Part shown: positions 23,650 to 33,309 of the stretch, piece after piece
Layout: each line of letters opens with the position of its first letter
Position numbering within the stretch: the stretch's first letter is position 1
DNA from: JAURVT01 sp049059935
GTDB taxonomy: Bacteria > Actinomycetota > Actinomycetes > Propionibacteriales > Nocardioidaceae
DNA length: 39,199 bases
Assembly (NCBI RefSeq): GCF_049059935.1
Contig: NZ_JBMGQR010000036.1
Location: forward strand, 1-39,199
Direction: 5' to 3'
The notes under the pieces: model-generated
What the model was told of the DNA's origin: nothing
The model's input: only the letters and a program-made list of their open reading frames with translations
Database searches by the model: none
Made by a program: the position numbers and the translations under genes

Positions 23650-25005
23650 ATGAGCACGACCGACGCACGCGAGGACCCCACGCCGGCAGGGCTGCGCAAG
23701 AGCCTCGTCGCCGGCTCGATCGGCGTCTTCGTCCACTGGTTCGACTGGGCGGTCTACGCCTACCTCGCCACCACGATGGCCCGGATCTTCTTCCCCGAGC
23801 AGGACGGCAACGCCGGCCTGCTGTCGGTGTTCGCGGTGTTCGCCGTGGCCTTCTTCGTCCGCCCGCTCGGGTCGGTGCTCTTCGGCTACATCGGCGACCG
23901 CTACGGCCGCAAGAAGACGCTGTCCATCGTCATCATGACGATGGCCGGCGGCACCCTCCTGCTCGGCGTGCTGCCCTCGTACGAGTCGGCGGGGCTGGTC
24001 GCGCCCGTGCTGCTCGTCGTCGCGCGCATCATCCAGGGCCTCGCCGCCGGCGGGGAGTTCGGCTCGGCCGCCGCGTTCCTGGCCGAGTACTCGCCCCGTC
24101 GCCGCCGCGGGTTCGGGTGCTCCTGGATCGAGTTCGGCTCGGTCCTGGGGTTCCTGGCCGCCTCGTTCGCGGTGTGGCTGCTGCAGACGCTGCTCACCGA
24201 CGAGCAGGTGCTCGCGTACGGGTGGCGCATCCCCTTCCTGCTCACCGTGCCGATGGCCTTCGTCGGTCTGTACATCCGCCTGCGCATCGAGGACACCCCG
24301 GAGTACCGGGCCCTGGAGCGGCTGCAGACCGTGGCCAAGCAGCCGGTCCGGGAGGTCTTCCGCCTCAACCGCAAGCAGTTCGTGCAGACCGTCGGCATCG
24401 AGACGTTCATGAACGCCACCTTCTACGTCGTGCTGGTCTACCTGCTGACCTACCAGGAGGAGGTCGTCGGCCTCACGCCCACCCACGCGGCGCTGCTGTC
24501 GACGATGGCCTCCCTGGTCGCCATCGGCATCATCCCGCTGTCGGGGATCGCGTCGGACCGCCTCGGACGCAAGCCCGTGCTGCGGCTGGCCGGCCTGCTC
24601 CTCGTGGTCGGTGCGGTCCCGCTCTTCGTCCTCATGCAGACCGGGACCCTGCTCGCCGGCTTCGTCGCGACCCTCGGCCTGTCGGTCGTCCTCGCGATCA
24701 TCCTCGGGACGCACGCCGCGACCGTGGCCGAGCTGTTCCCCACCCGCACGCGGCAGAGCGGGCTGTCGATGGCCTACAGCGTCGCGGGAGCGTTCTTCGC
24801 CGGCACCCTGCCCTACCTGAACACCTGGCTGATCGGCGTGACGGGCAACGACCTGGTGCCGGCCTTCGCGCTGGTCGTCATCGGTCTGGTCGGACTGGTG
24901 TCGGTGGCCTCGATCCCCGAGACGCGGGGCATCGACCTGCTGCACGACTCGGACACGAGGGGCGCCGTCGAGGACGCGGGTGCGGCGCGGGTCACGGCGT
25001 CCTGA
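23650..25005 (+). CDS. MFS transporter, metabolite:H+ symporter (MHS) family
   Basis: The 451-residue permease has 12 hydrophobic segments and MHS features: VAGSIGVFVHWFDWAVYAYL at the start, GYIGDRYGRKKTL in loop 2-3, RIIQGLAAGGEFGSAAAFLAEY in helices 4-5, and ATVAELFPTRTRQSGLSMAY near the end. MHS members import organic acids, shikimate, proline/betaine and similar compounds by proton symport. ATG 23650 has GGGAG 5 bases upstream; the frame is open back to 23461 but that part covers the control region P1. It follows the LysR gene and precedes the monooxygenase operon, so it probably imports the pathway's substrate. Confidence 0.92.
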   Translation: MSTTDAREDPTPAGLRKSLVAGSIGVFVHWFDWAVYAYLATTMARIFFPEQDGNAGLLSVFAVFAVAFFVRPLGSVLFGYIGDRYGRKKTLSIVIMTMAGGTLLLGVLPSYESAGLVAPVLLVVARIIQGLAAGGEFGSAAAFLAEYSPRRRRGFGCSWIEFGSVLGFLAASFAVWLLQTLLTDEQVLAYGWRIPFLLTVPMAFVGLYIRLRIEDTPEYRALERLQTVAKQPVREVFRLNRKQFVQTVGIETFMNATFYVVLVYLLTYQEEVVGLTPTHAALLSTMASLVAIGIIPLSGIASDRLGRKPVLRLAGLLLVVGAVPLFVLMQTGTLLAGFVATLGLSVVLAIILGTHAATVAELFPTRTRQSGLSMAYSVAGAFFAGTLPYLNTWLIGVTGNDLVPAFALVVIGLVGLVSVASIPETRGIDLLHDSDTRGAVEDAGAARVTAS

Positions 25006-25015
25006 CGCGGGCCGT

Positions 25016-25065
25016 CTGCAACGACACAACCGATCTTCAGCAGCACAAACATCTGTTCGACAGAT
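25016..25065 (+). promoter_or_regulatory. LysR-type two-box control region P2 (before monooxygenase operon)
   Basis: Box 1 is AACGACACAACCGAT (25020-25034); box 2 is the palindrome ATCTGTTCGACAGAT (25051-25065), a textbook T-N11-A site. Spacing is identical to P1 and P3, and AACCGATCTT is shared exactly with P3. It ends 82 bases before the first gene of the operon. Confidence 0.65.
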
Positions 25066-25147
25066 CCCCACCCTCCGGCGAGGATCGAACCGACAGCCGC
25101 GCAGGCGCCTCCCACCCACGAGGCGGCGGCTCAGAGTGGAGGTACCA

Positions 25148-26491
25148 ATGACCAGTCAGCAGATCGACGTCGTCGTGGTGGGCGCCGGGCAGGCGGGTGT
25201 CGCGATCAGCGAGCACCTGGGCGACGCCGGCATCCCGCACGTCGTCCTGGAGCGCGACCGGATCGCGGAGCGGTGGCGCTCGGAGCGCTGGGACTCGCTG
25301 GTCGCCAACGGCCCCGCCTGGCACGACCGCTTCCCCGGCATGGAGTTCCCCGACACCCAGCCCGACGGCTTCGCCGGCAAGGAGGACGTCGCGGCCTACT
25401 TCACCGCCTACGCCGAGAAGATCGGCGCCCCGGTCCGCACCGGCGTCGAGGTCACGGGCGTGCAGCGGCACCAGGGACGCCCCGGCTTCCGGGTCGACAC
25501 CTCCGAGGGCTCGTGGGACGCCCGCTACGTGGTCGCGGCCACCGGCCCCTTCCAGCGCCCGGTCGTCCCGCCGATCGTCCCCGACGGCGCGGTCGCCGTG
25601 CAGATGCACTCCAGCGGCTACCGGAACCCCCAGCAGCTGCCCGACGGCGGCGTGCTCGTCGTGGGGGCCGGCTCGTCCGGCGTGCAGATCGCCGAGGAGC
25701 TGCGCCTCGCCGGTCGCGAGGTCCACCTGTCCGTGGGACCGCACGACCGCCCGCCCCGCTCGTACCGCGGCCGGGACTTCTGCTGGTGGCTCGGGGTGCT
25801 GGGCATGTGGGACGCCGAGACGCCGCCCCAGGGCGCCGAGCACGTCACGATCGCCGTCAGCGGGGCACGCGGTGGGCACACGGTCGACTTCCGCGCGCTC
25901 GCCGCCGGCGGCGTCACCCTCGTCGGGCTCACCGCGTCCTACGAGGATGGCGTCCTCCACTTCGCCCCCGACCTGGTCGACAACGTCGCCGAGGGCGACC
26001 GCAACCACCTGGCGCTCCTGGACGCGGCCGACGCGTACGTCGAGCGCAACGGCCTCGACCTTCCCGAGGAGCCCGAGGCACGCCTGCAGCGGCCCGATCC
26101 CGAGTGCATGACGAACCCGGTCCGCCGGCTCGACCTCGCCGCCGCCGACATCAGCACCATCATCTGGGCCACCGGCTTCGCGACGGACTACGGCTGGCTC
26201 GACGTCGACGCCTTCGACGCCGACGGTCGCCCCGAGCACCGCCGCGGGGTGTCCCGCGAGCCCGGCGTCTACTTCCTCGGTCTTCCCTGGCTGTCGCGCC
26301 GCGGCTCCAGCTTCATCTGGGGCGTCTGGCACGACGCGAGGTACGTCGCCGACCACATCGCGATCCAGCGCGGCTACCTGTCCTACGGCTCCGGCGGAGC
26401 CGACGGCCTCCGCGCGCACTCGACCACCGAGCCGCACGCGAGCACCGACCTGCACGCCGTGGCCGCCGGGCGTCCGGAGGTGGCGCGGTGA
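25148..26491 (+). CDS. Flavin-containing monooxygenase-like NAD(P)/FAD oxidoreductase (CzcO type)
   Basis: The 447-residue flavoprotein has two Rossmann motifs: VVVVGAGQAGVAISEHLG (FAD, about residues 8-25) and VLVVGAGSSGVQIAEEL (NADPH, about 170). It also has the RWRSERWDSLVANGP block typical of FMO-like proteins and the C-terminal WATGFATDYGWL. Members hydroxylate amines, sulfides or ketones using NADPH and O2. GGAGG lies 6 bases before ATG 25148. It heads a five-gene operon in which every junction is a GTGA overlap, so its substrate is processed by RidA, DUF1028, M20 and aspartase partners. Whether it N-oxygenates an amine or does another oxidation cannot be decided. Confidence 0.9.
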   Translation: MTSQQIDVVVVGAGQAGVAISEHLGDAGIPHVVLERDRIAERWRSERWDSLVANGPAWHDRFPGMEFPDTQPDGFAGKEDVAAYFTAYAEKIGAPVRTGVEVTGVQRHQGRPGFRVDTSEGSWDARYVVAATGPFQRPVVPPIVPDGAVAVQMHSSGYRNPQQLPDGGVLVVGAGSSGVQIAEELRLAGREVHLSVGPHDRPPRSYRGRDFCWWLGVLGMWDAETPPQGAEHVTIAVSGARGGHTVDFRALAAGGVTLVGLTASYEDGVLHFAPDLVDNVAEGDRNHLALLDAADAYVERNGLDLPEEPEARLQRPDPECMTNPVRRLDLAAADISTIIWATGFATDYGWLDVDAFDADGRPEHRRGVSREPGVYFLGLPWLSRRGSSFIWGVWHDARYVADHIAIQRGYLSYGSGGADGLRAHSTTEPHASTDLHAVAAGRPEVAR

Positions 26492-26928
26492 ACGACCCCA
26501 TCGTCGTGGGCGGCCACACCCGGATCCGCCCCTTCAACACCGGTGACACCTATCCCGAGCAGAACCTCGACAACGACCTGTGCCAGGCGGTCGTCGCCGG
26601 CGACACCGTCTACGTGCGGGGTCAGATCGGCCAGGACCTCGACACCAGCGAGTCCGTCGGCGTCGGGGACGTCGAGGCGCAGACCGAACGGGCGATGGCC
26701 AACATCTCGATGCTCCTCACCGAGGCCGGCGCCCGGATGGAGCACCTGGTCAAGCTCACCATCTACATCGTCGACCCGCGCTACCGCGAGGCGGTGTACC
26801 GCACCGTCGGGCGGTGGACGCGGGGCGTGCACCCGATCTCCACCGGCCTGGTCGTGTCGGCCCTCGCGCGACCCGAGTGGCTGGTCGAGGTCGACGCGAT
26901 CGCCGTCATCCCCGGCGGTGCCCGGTGA
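26488..26928 (+). CDS. RidA-family (YjgF/YER057c/UK114) protein
   Basis: The 146-residue protein matches the Rid family: QAVVAGDTVYVRGQIGQDLD, QTERAMANISMLLTEAGARM, LVKLTIYIVDPRYREAVY and a C-terminal VEVDAIAVIP. RidA-type proteins hydrolyse reactive enamine/imine intermediates to ketones plus ammonia; some subfamilies are dedicated to catabolic operons. The archetypal catalytic Arg that follows PxxPART in RidA is replaced here by a different C-terminal segment (HPISTGLVVSALARPEW), which has an Arg in ALARPEW at the equivalent position. The start GTG 26488 overlaps the monooxygenase stop. Its presence implies an imine intermediate in this pathway. Confidence 0.9.
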   Translation: MNDPIVVGGHTRIRPFNTGDTYPEQNLDNDLCQAVVAGDTVYVRGQIGQDLDTSESVGVGDVEAQTERAMANISMLLTEAGARMEHLVKLTIYIVDPRYREAVYRTVGRWTRGVHPISTGLVVSALARPEWLVEVDAIAVIPGGAR

Positions 26929-27593
26929 CCTTCTCCGTCCTGGCCACCGACGGGACCGGCGCGGTCGGGATGGCCGTCACCTCCTCGAGCCCCGCCGTCG
27001 CGGCCAGGTGCATCCACCTGCGTCCCGGCGTGGGAGGGGCCTCGTCCCAGAACGTCACCGACCCGCGCCTCGGCCCTCTGCTGCTCGACGCCCTCGAGAC
27101 GGGGGTCGGCGCGCAGGCGGCGCTGGACGGCGTCGTCCGCGACCGCGAGCACGTCGAGCACCGACAGCTCACGGTGCTCGGCATCGACGGTGACGCCGCC
27201 GCGTTCTCGGGCGACCGCTCGCTCGGCGTGCACCGGCACGTGGCCGGCTCCGGGCTGGTGGCCGCGGGCAACATGCTGGCCGGCTCGGAGGTGGTCGACG
27301 CGGTCGTCGCCGGCTTCGAGTCGGCCGGCGGCGACCTGGAGTCGCGCCTGATGACCGCGCTGGAGGCCGGGCTCGACGCCGGTGGTGAGGCCGGACCCGT
27401 CCGGTCCGCCGGACTCTCGGTCGTGCGCGACGTGCCGTGGCGCGTCACCGACCTCCGGGTCGACTGGGCCGACACGCCCGTGCAGGACCTGCGCTCCCTG
27501 CTCGAGGTCTGGCTCCCCCAGCGCGACGACTACGTGACGCGGGGGCTCGACCCCACGGTGGCGCCCTCCTACGGCGTCCCCGGGGACGAGTGA
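26925..27593 (+). CDS. DUF1028 (Ntn-hydrolase-like) protein
   Basis: The 222-residue protein fits the DUF1028 family: the N terminus TFSVLATD, VGMAVTSSSPAVAARC, GVGGASSQNVTDPRLGPLLLD, and HVAGSGLVAAGNML. The family is predicted to have an Ntn-hydrolase fold, which uses an N-terminal nucleophile for amide hydrolysis; here the residue after the initiator Met is Thr, consistent with that chemistry. Activity is not established. DUF1028 genes frequently neighbour RidA and amidohydrolase genes. It begins with a GTGA overlap on the RidA stop and ends in another on the M20 start. Confidence 0.88.
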   Translation: MTFSVLATDGTGAVGMAVTSSSPAVAARCIHLRPGVGGASSQNVTDPRLGPLLLDALETGVGAQAALDGVVRDREHVEHRQLTVLGIDGDAAAFSGDRSLGVHRHVAGSGLVAAGNMLAGSEVVDAVVAGFESAGGDLESRLMTALEAGLDAGGEAGPVRSAGLSVVRDVPWRVTDLRVDWADTPVQDLRSLLEVWLPQRDDYVTRGLDPTVAPSYGVPGDE

Positions 27594-28740
27594 GCGTGCG
27601 CGCCGAGCGAGCGGACCGTGACGGCGCGGCCGCGACCGTCCGTGACGACGCCGCGACCCTGGTCGCCCTGTCCGAGCAGCTGCACGCCCACCCCGAGACC
27701 GCGTGGGAGGAGCACCGGTCGTCGCGCTGGGTCGCCGAGTCGCTCGACGACGCGGGCTTCGACGTCACGCCCGGCTACCTGGGGCTCGACACCGCGTTCC
27801 ACGCCACCTACGGCAGCGGCCCCTTCCGCCTGGGGCTGTGCGCCGAGTACGACGCGCTGCCCGGTCTCGGCCACGCCTGCGGGCACAACCTCATCTCGGC
27901 CATCACCGTCGGTGCCGCGCGCGCCCTCGCCCCGCTCGCCGACGCCGCGGGCCTCACGATCGAGGTCTACGGCACGCCCGCCGAGGAGGGCGGCGGAGGC
28001 AAGATCGAGCTGCTCGAGCGCGGCGCGTTCGCCGGCCTCGACCTCGCGATGATGGCGCACCCCGCGCCCGTCGACGTCGCCGAGGCGGAGCCGTTCGCGG
28101 TGTCGCACTCCCACGTCACCTACCGCGGCAGGGCCTCGCACGCCGCCGCCTACCCCGAGCAGGGCGTCAACGCAGCCGACGCGTTCACCGTGGCCCAGGT
28201 GGCCGTCGGACTGCTGCGCCAGCAGCTGCCGTCGACCGTCCGCGTGCACGGCGTGATGACGAACGGGGGAGAGGCACCCAACGCCATCCCCGCCCGCACC
28301 GACGGGCGCTGGTACGTCCGCGCCGAGTCCCTCGACCAGCTCGCCCGGACCGAGGCCAAGGTCTGGCGCTGCTTCGAGGCCGGTGCGCTCGCGACCGGGT
28401 GCGACCTCACGATCGAGCCCGAGAGCAAGCCGTACGCGGAGTTCCGCACCGACCGCGGCGCGCTCGAGGCCTACGTGGCCAACGCCGAACGGCTGGGGCG
28501 CGTGTTCGACACCGGGTCCCCGGCGCGACGGATGAACCGGGCGTCGACCGACATGGGCAACGTCTCCCAGGTCGTGCCGGCCATCCACCCCTACGTGGGC
28601 ATCGGGTCGCTGCCGGCCCTGAACCACCAGCCCGAGTTCGCCGCGCACTGCGTCGGGGGCGACGCCGAGCGGGCCCTGCTCGACGCCGCCACCGCCCTGG
28701 CCTGGACGGCGCTGGACGTCGCCGCCGAGCGGGGCGCGTC

Positions 28741-28744
<4 letters not shown>
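27590..28744 (+). CDS. M20-family metallo-amidohydrolase (M20D, amidohydrolase/aminoacylase-like)
   Basis: The 384-residue zinc or manganese enzyme hydrolyses an amide or peptide bond. Metal-ligand motifs are visible: GHACGHN near residue 95, YGTPAEEGGGGK with the catalytic Glu pair near 125-135, and the dimerisation-domain start VTYRGRASHAAA. The pattern GLCAEYDALPGLGHACGHNL matches the M20D group that includes p-aminobenzoyl-glutamate hydrolase subunits, aminoacylases and plant auxin-amino-acid hydrolases. Followed immediately by aspartase, it could release aspartate from an N-acyl-aspartate, though this is inference from adjacency. GTG 27590 gives the GTGA overlap; no better start is seen. 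Confidence 0.9.
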
Positions 28745-30177
<1,433 letters not shown>

Positions 30178-30303
30178 ACCTCTCGTCACGCGGCGTCCCC
30201 GATGCGCCCGTGCCCGTTCACCTGGACGTCACGACGGACGCCGCGCGGCCGTCGCCGATGACGGCCGTGTGACGGGCGGTCGGGTGCGGAGCGCCGCTCG
30301 TTC

Positions 30304-30353
30304 TTGCATCGACTGAACCGATCTTGGGTGCCAGTTTATGGCGTTAGACAGAT
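30304..30353 (+). promoter_or_regulatory. LysR-type two-box control region P3 (before NCS1 operon)
   Basis: Box 1 is ATCGACTGAACCGAT (30308-30322); box 2 (30339-30353) ends TTAGACAGAT. TTGCATCGACTGA is shared with P1 and AACCGATCTT with P2, at the same offsets in all three. It lies in the 226-base gap between aspA and the NCS1 gene and ends 50 bases before its ATG. Confidence 0.65.
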
Positions 30354-30403
30354 GGTGGAGCGGGGCGCAGGGTTACGGCAACACTCTGAGCACGAGGAGA
30401 ACC

Positions 30404-31822
30404 ATGAGCACTCCCGCGGGCGGCAACGAGACCCTCGAGATCCGCACCATCGAGCACATCCCCACGACCGAGCGTCACGGTCGGGCGTCGCAGCTCTTCA
30501 CGATCTGGTTCGGGTCCAACATCATGCTGCTGACGATCGCGACCGGCCTGCTGGGCACCGCGATCTTCGGGCTGACGGTCACCTGGGCGATCGTGGCCCT
30601 CGTCCTCGGCAACGTGGTCGGCGGAGTCGTGATGGCGCTGCACGCCGCGCAGGGACCGCAGATGGGCGTGCCGCAGATGCTGCAGACCCGGGCCCAGTTC
30701 GGGTCGAGGGGCTCGCTGCTGGTCGTGGTCATCGTCGTGGTGATGTACACGGCGTTCTTCGCCTCCAACCTCGTCCTCGGCGGGCAGGGCGTCGCCAGCC
30801 TCACCGGGCTCGGCGAGACGCTGTCGATCGTGCTGATGGGGCTGGTCTCGGTGCTCGGCGCGGTCTACGGCTACAAGGTCATCCACGCGATGGCCGGGCT
30901 GCTCTCGGTCCTGGCCGGCCTGGCCCTGCTGCTCGCGTTCGTCATGGCCTTCGTCGTCGTCGACCTGCCCGCAGCGACCTTCTCGGCCGGAGACTTCAGC
31001 TGGGCCGGCTTCATGAGCACGCTGTCCCTCGCCGCGCTCTGGCAGATCGCCTACGCCCCCTACGTCTCGGACTACACCCGGTACATGCCGCGCGACACCG
31101 GCGTGCGTGCCGCCTTCTGGGCCACCTATGTCGGGTGCGTGCTCGGGTCGCTGCTGCCGATGGTCCTCGGGGCCGTGCTCGGCGCCGCGTTCCCCACGCT
31201 CGACACCGTCGGCGCGGTGCGCGAGGGGGCCGGCGCGGCGGGCACCGTCGTGCTGTTCGTCTTCGCCTTCGGCATCGCGGCCACCAACTCGATGAACCTG
31301 TACTGCGGGACGCTGTCGGTGCTCACCATCGGGCAGACGCTCCAGCCCCGGTGGGAGCCTCGTGCCGGCTCGCGAGCCGTCGTGGCGGTCGTCATCTTCG
31401 GCTTCGGCCTCGCGCTCGCGATCCTCGGCAAGGGCGACTTCCTGAACAACTTCTACAACTTCATGCTCCTGCTCCTGTGCGCCCTGGTCCCGTGGACGGC
31501 GGTCAACCTCGTCGACTACTACCTGGTGCGCCACGGCGACTACGACATCTCGGCCCTCTTCCGTGCCGACGGCGGGATCTACGGGACCTACAACACCGCG
31601 GCGGTCTGCTGCTACGCCCTCGGCATCGCCGTCCAGGTCCCGTTCCTGTCCAACGCCCTGTACGTCGGGCCGGTCGCCGACGCGCTCCACGGGGTCGACG
31701 TCTCGTGGATCGTGGGCCTGGCCGTCATCAGCCCCCTCTACTACGTCTGGGCCCGGTCGACGCGGGACACCGGCGCCTCGCCGGGCCGGGGACGGGCGAC
31801 CGCCGGGAGGGCCGACGCATGA
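30404..31822 (+). CDS. NCS1-family permease (cytosine/purine/allantoin type)
   Basis: The 472-residue membrane protein has about 12 hydrophobic segments and NCS1 patterns: the N-terminal IPTTERHGRASQLFTIWFGS, AAQGPQMGVPQMLQTRAQFG, APYVSDYTRYMPRDT and VNLVDYYLVRHGDYDI. The family imports nitrogenous bases, hydantoins, allantoin and related heterocycles with Na+ or H+. ATG 30404 has GAGGAG 4 bases upstream; the longer frame to 30338 overlaps control region P3. It heads an operon with an aldehyde dehydrogenase and a GMC oxidoreductase, and shares its regulatory boxes with the monooxygenase operon, so its substrate is probably a nitrogen-containing precursor used by this cluster. Confidence 0.92.
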   Translation: MSTPAGGNETLEIRTIEHIPTTERHGRASQLFTIWFGSNIMLLTIATGLLGTAIFGLTVTWAIVALVLGNVVGGVVMALHAAQGPQMGVPQMLQTRAQFGSRGSLLVVVIVVVMYTAFFASNLVLGGQGVASLTGLGETLSIVLMGLVSVLGAVYGYKVIHAMAGLLSVLAGLALLLAFVMAFVVVDLPAATFSAGDFSWAGFMSTLSLAALWQIAYAPYVSDYTRYMPRDTGVRAAFWATYVGCVLGSLLPMVLGAVLGAAFPTLDTVGAVREGAGAAGTVVLFVFAFGIAATNSMNLYCGTLSVLTIGQTLQPRWEPRAGSRAVVAVVIFGFGLALAILGKGDFLNNFYNFMLLLLCALVPWTAVNLVDYYLVRHGDYDISALFRADGGIYGTYNTAAVCCYALGIAVQVPFLSNALYVGPVADALHGVDVSWIVGLAVISPLYYVWARSTRDTGASPGRGRATAGRADA

Positions 31823-33309
31823 GCGACCTGACGCTCCAGGAGTGGCAGGCCCGGGCCGAGAAGGTCGTCCCGGTGACGACCGCGTGGATCGACGGGCCGG
31901 TCCGGTCGCGCTCGGGACGGACCCGTCCGGCGGTCAACCCCGCCACCGGCGCCGTCCTCGCCGAGGTGGCCGAGTGCGACGAGCACGACGTCGACCTCGC
32001 CGTCACGTCCGCTCGTCGCGCCTTCGAGCGCGGCCACTGGTCGACCGCCGCCCCCCGCGAGAGGGCGGCGGTGCTGCACCGCGTCGCCCGCCTCATCGAG
32101 GAGCACGTCGAGGAGCTCGCCCTGCTCGACACCCTCGACGCGGGCAAGCGGATCGTCGACACCCTGGCGATCGACGCACCGGGCAGCGCGGCCATCCTGC
32201 GCTGGTACGCCGAGTCGCTCGACAAGACGTACGGCGAGGTGGCCCCGACCGGACGCGACGACCTGGCGGTGGTCACGCGCGAGCCGCTCGGCGTCGTCGC
32301 GGCGATCGTCCCGTGGAACTACCCGCTCGAGCTGGCGATGTGGAAGATCGCGCCCGCCCTGGCCGCGGGCAACAGCGTCGTCCTCAAGCCCGCCGAGGAC
32401 TCGCCGCTGTCGGTGCTGCGCCTGGCCGAGCTGATGGCCGAGGCCGGGATGCCCGAGGGGGTCTTCTCGGTCGTGCCGGGCGCGGGCCCGGTGGTGGGCC
32501 AGGCGCTGGGGCGTCACCGCGACGTCGACGTCGTCACCTTCACCGGTTCGACCAGCACCGGCCAGCTGTTCCAGCAGTACGCCGGGCAGTCCAACCTCAA
32601 GCAGGTCTGGCTCGAGGCCGGTGGCAAGAGCGGCGTGGTCGTGCTCGACGACGTCGAGGACCTCGACACCGTCGCGGACGGGGTCGCCGCAGGGATCTAC
32701 ACCAACGCCGGCCAGGTCTGCTCCGCGACGTCGCGACTGGTCGTCCAGCGCGGCGTGGCCGACGACCTCGTCGAGCGCGTGGTCGCCCGGGCGCTCGCCG
32801 TGCAGGTCGGCGACCCGTTGGACCCGGCCACCGACATGGGGCCCGTGGTGAGCGAGCACCAAGCCTCCCGCGTGCTCGAGCTGATGCGCACCGGGGCCGC
32901 CGAGGCCGGCGCCGTCCACGGCGGCGGGCTGGTGGCCGACCGGCCGGCGCCCACGTTCGTGCGGCCGCAGGTGCTCGTGGACGTCGACCCGGCCTCGACG
33001 ATCGCCCAGACCGAGGTCTTCGGACCCGTGCTGTCGGTGCACGTCGTCGACTCCGTCGACGAGGCCGTCGCCGTCGCGAACGCGACGCCGTACGCGCTGG
33101 CGGCCGGGCTGTGGACCGACGACCTCCGCCGCGCGCACGGGGTGGCGCGCCGGCTCCGGGCCGGCACCGTCTCGGTGAACTGCGTCGACGCGCTCGACGT
33201 GTCGACGCCCTTCGGCGGGTTCGGGCAGTCCGGGTACGGCCGCGACCTGTCGCTGCACGCGCTCGACAAGTTCACCGGGCTCAAGACCACCTGGTTCCGG
33301 CATGGCTGA
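31819..33309 (+). CDS. Aldehyde dehydrogenase, PuuC-like (amino-aldehyde type)
   Basis: The 496-residue NAD(P)-dependent enzyme oxidises an aldehyde to the acid. Catalytic Cys301 lies in NAGQVCSATSR and general base Glu266 in LEAGGKS; the cofactor segment VPWNYPLELAMWKIAPALAAG and EVFGPVLSV are intact. The C terminus STPFGGFGQSGYGRDLSLHA (ending in LDKFTGLKTTW) and the N-terminal LQEWQARAEKV resemble gamma-glutamyl-gamma-aminobutyraldehyde dehydrogenase PuuC. The ATGA overlap with the permease indicates coupling. It would act on the aldehyde made by the GMC enzyme or by the copper amine oxidase downstream. Confidence 0.93.
   Translation: MSDLTLQEWQARAEKVVPVTTAWIDGPVRSRSGRTRPAVNPATGAVLAEVAECDEHDVDLAVTSARRAFERGHWSTAAPRERAAVLHRVARLIEEHVEELALLDTLDAGKRIVDTLAIDAPGSAAILRWYAESLDKTYGEVAPTGRDDLAVVTREPLGVVAAIVPWNYPLELAMWKIAPALAAGNSVVLKPAEDSPLSVLRLAELMAEAGMPEGVFSVVPGAGPVVGQALGRHRDVDVVTFTGSTSTGQLFQQYAGQSNLKQVWLEAGGKSGVVVLDDVEDLDTVADGVAAGIYTNAGQVCSATSRLVVQRGVADDLVERVVARALAVQVGDPLDPATDMGPVVSEHQASRVLELMRTGAAEAGAVHGGGLVADRPAPTFVRPQVLVDVDPASTIAQTEVFGPVLSVHVVDSVDEAVAVANATPYALAAGLWTDDLRRAHGVARRLRAGTVSVNCVDALDVSTPFGGFGQSGYGRDLSLHALDKFTGLKTTWFRHG

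Noticed and set aside
26534..26548. A near match to the LacI operator (CACCGGTGACAC) within the RidA gene
   Set aside because: It encodes the in-frame NTGDT segment, is not symmetric over the full 14 bases and lies far from any promoter of the polyol locus.
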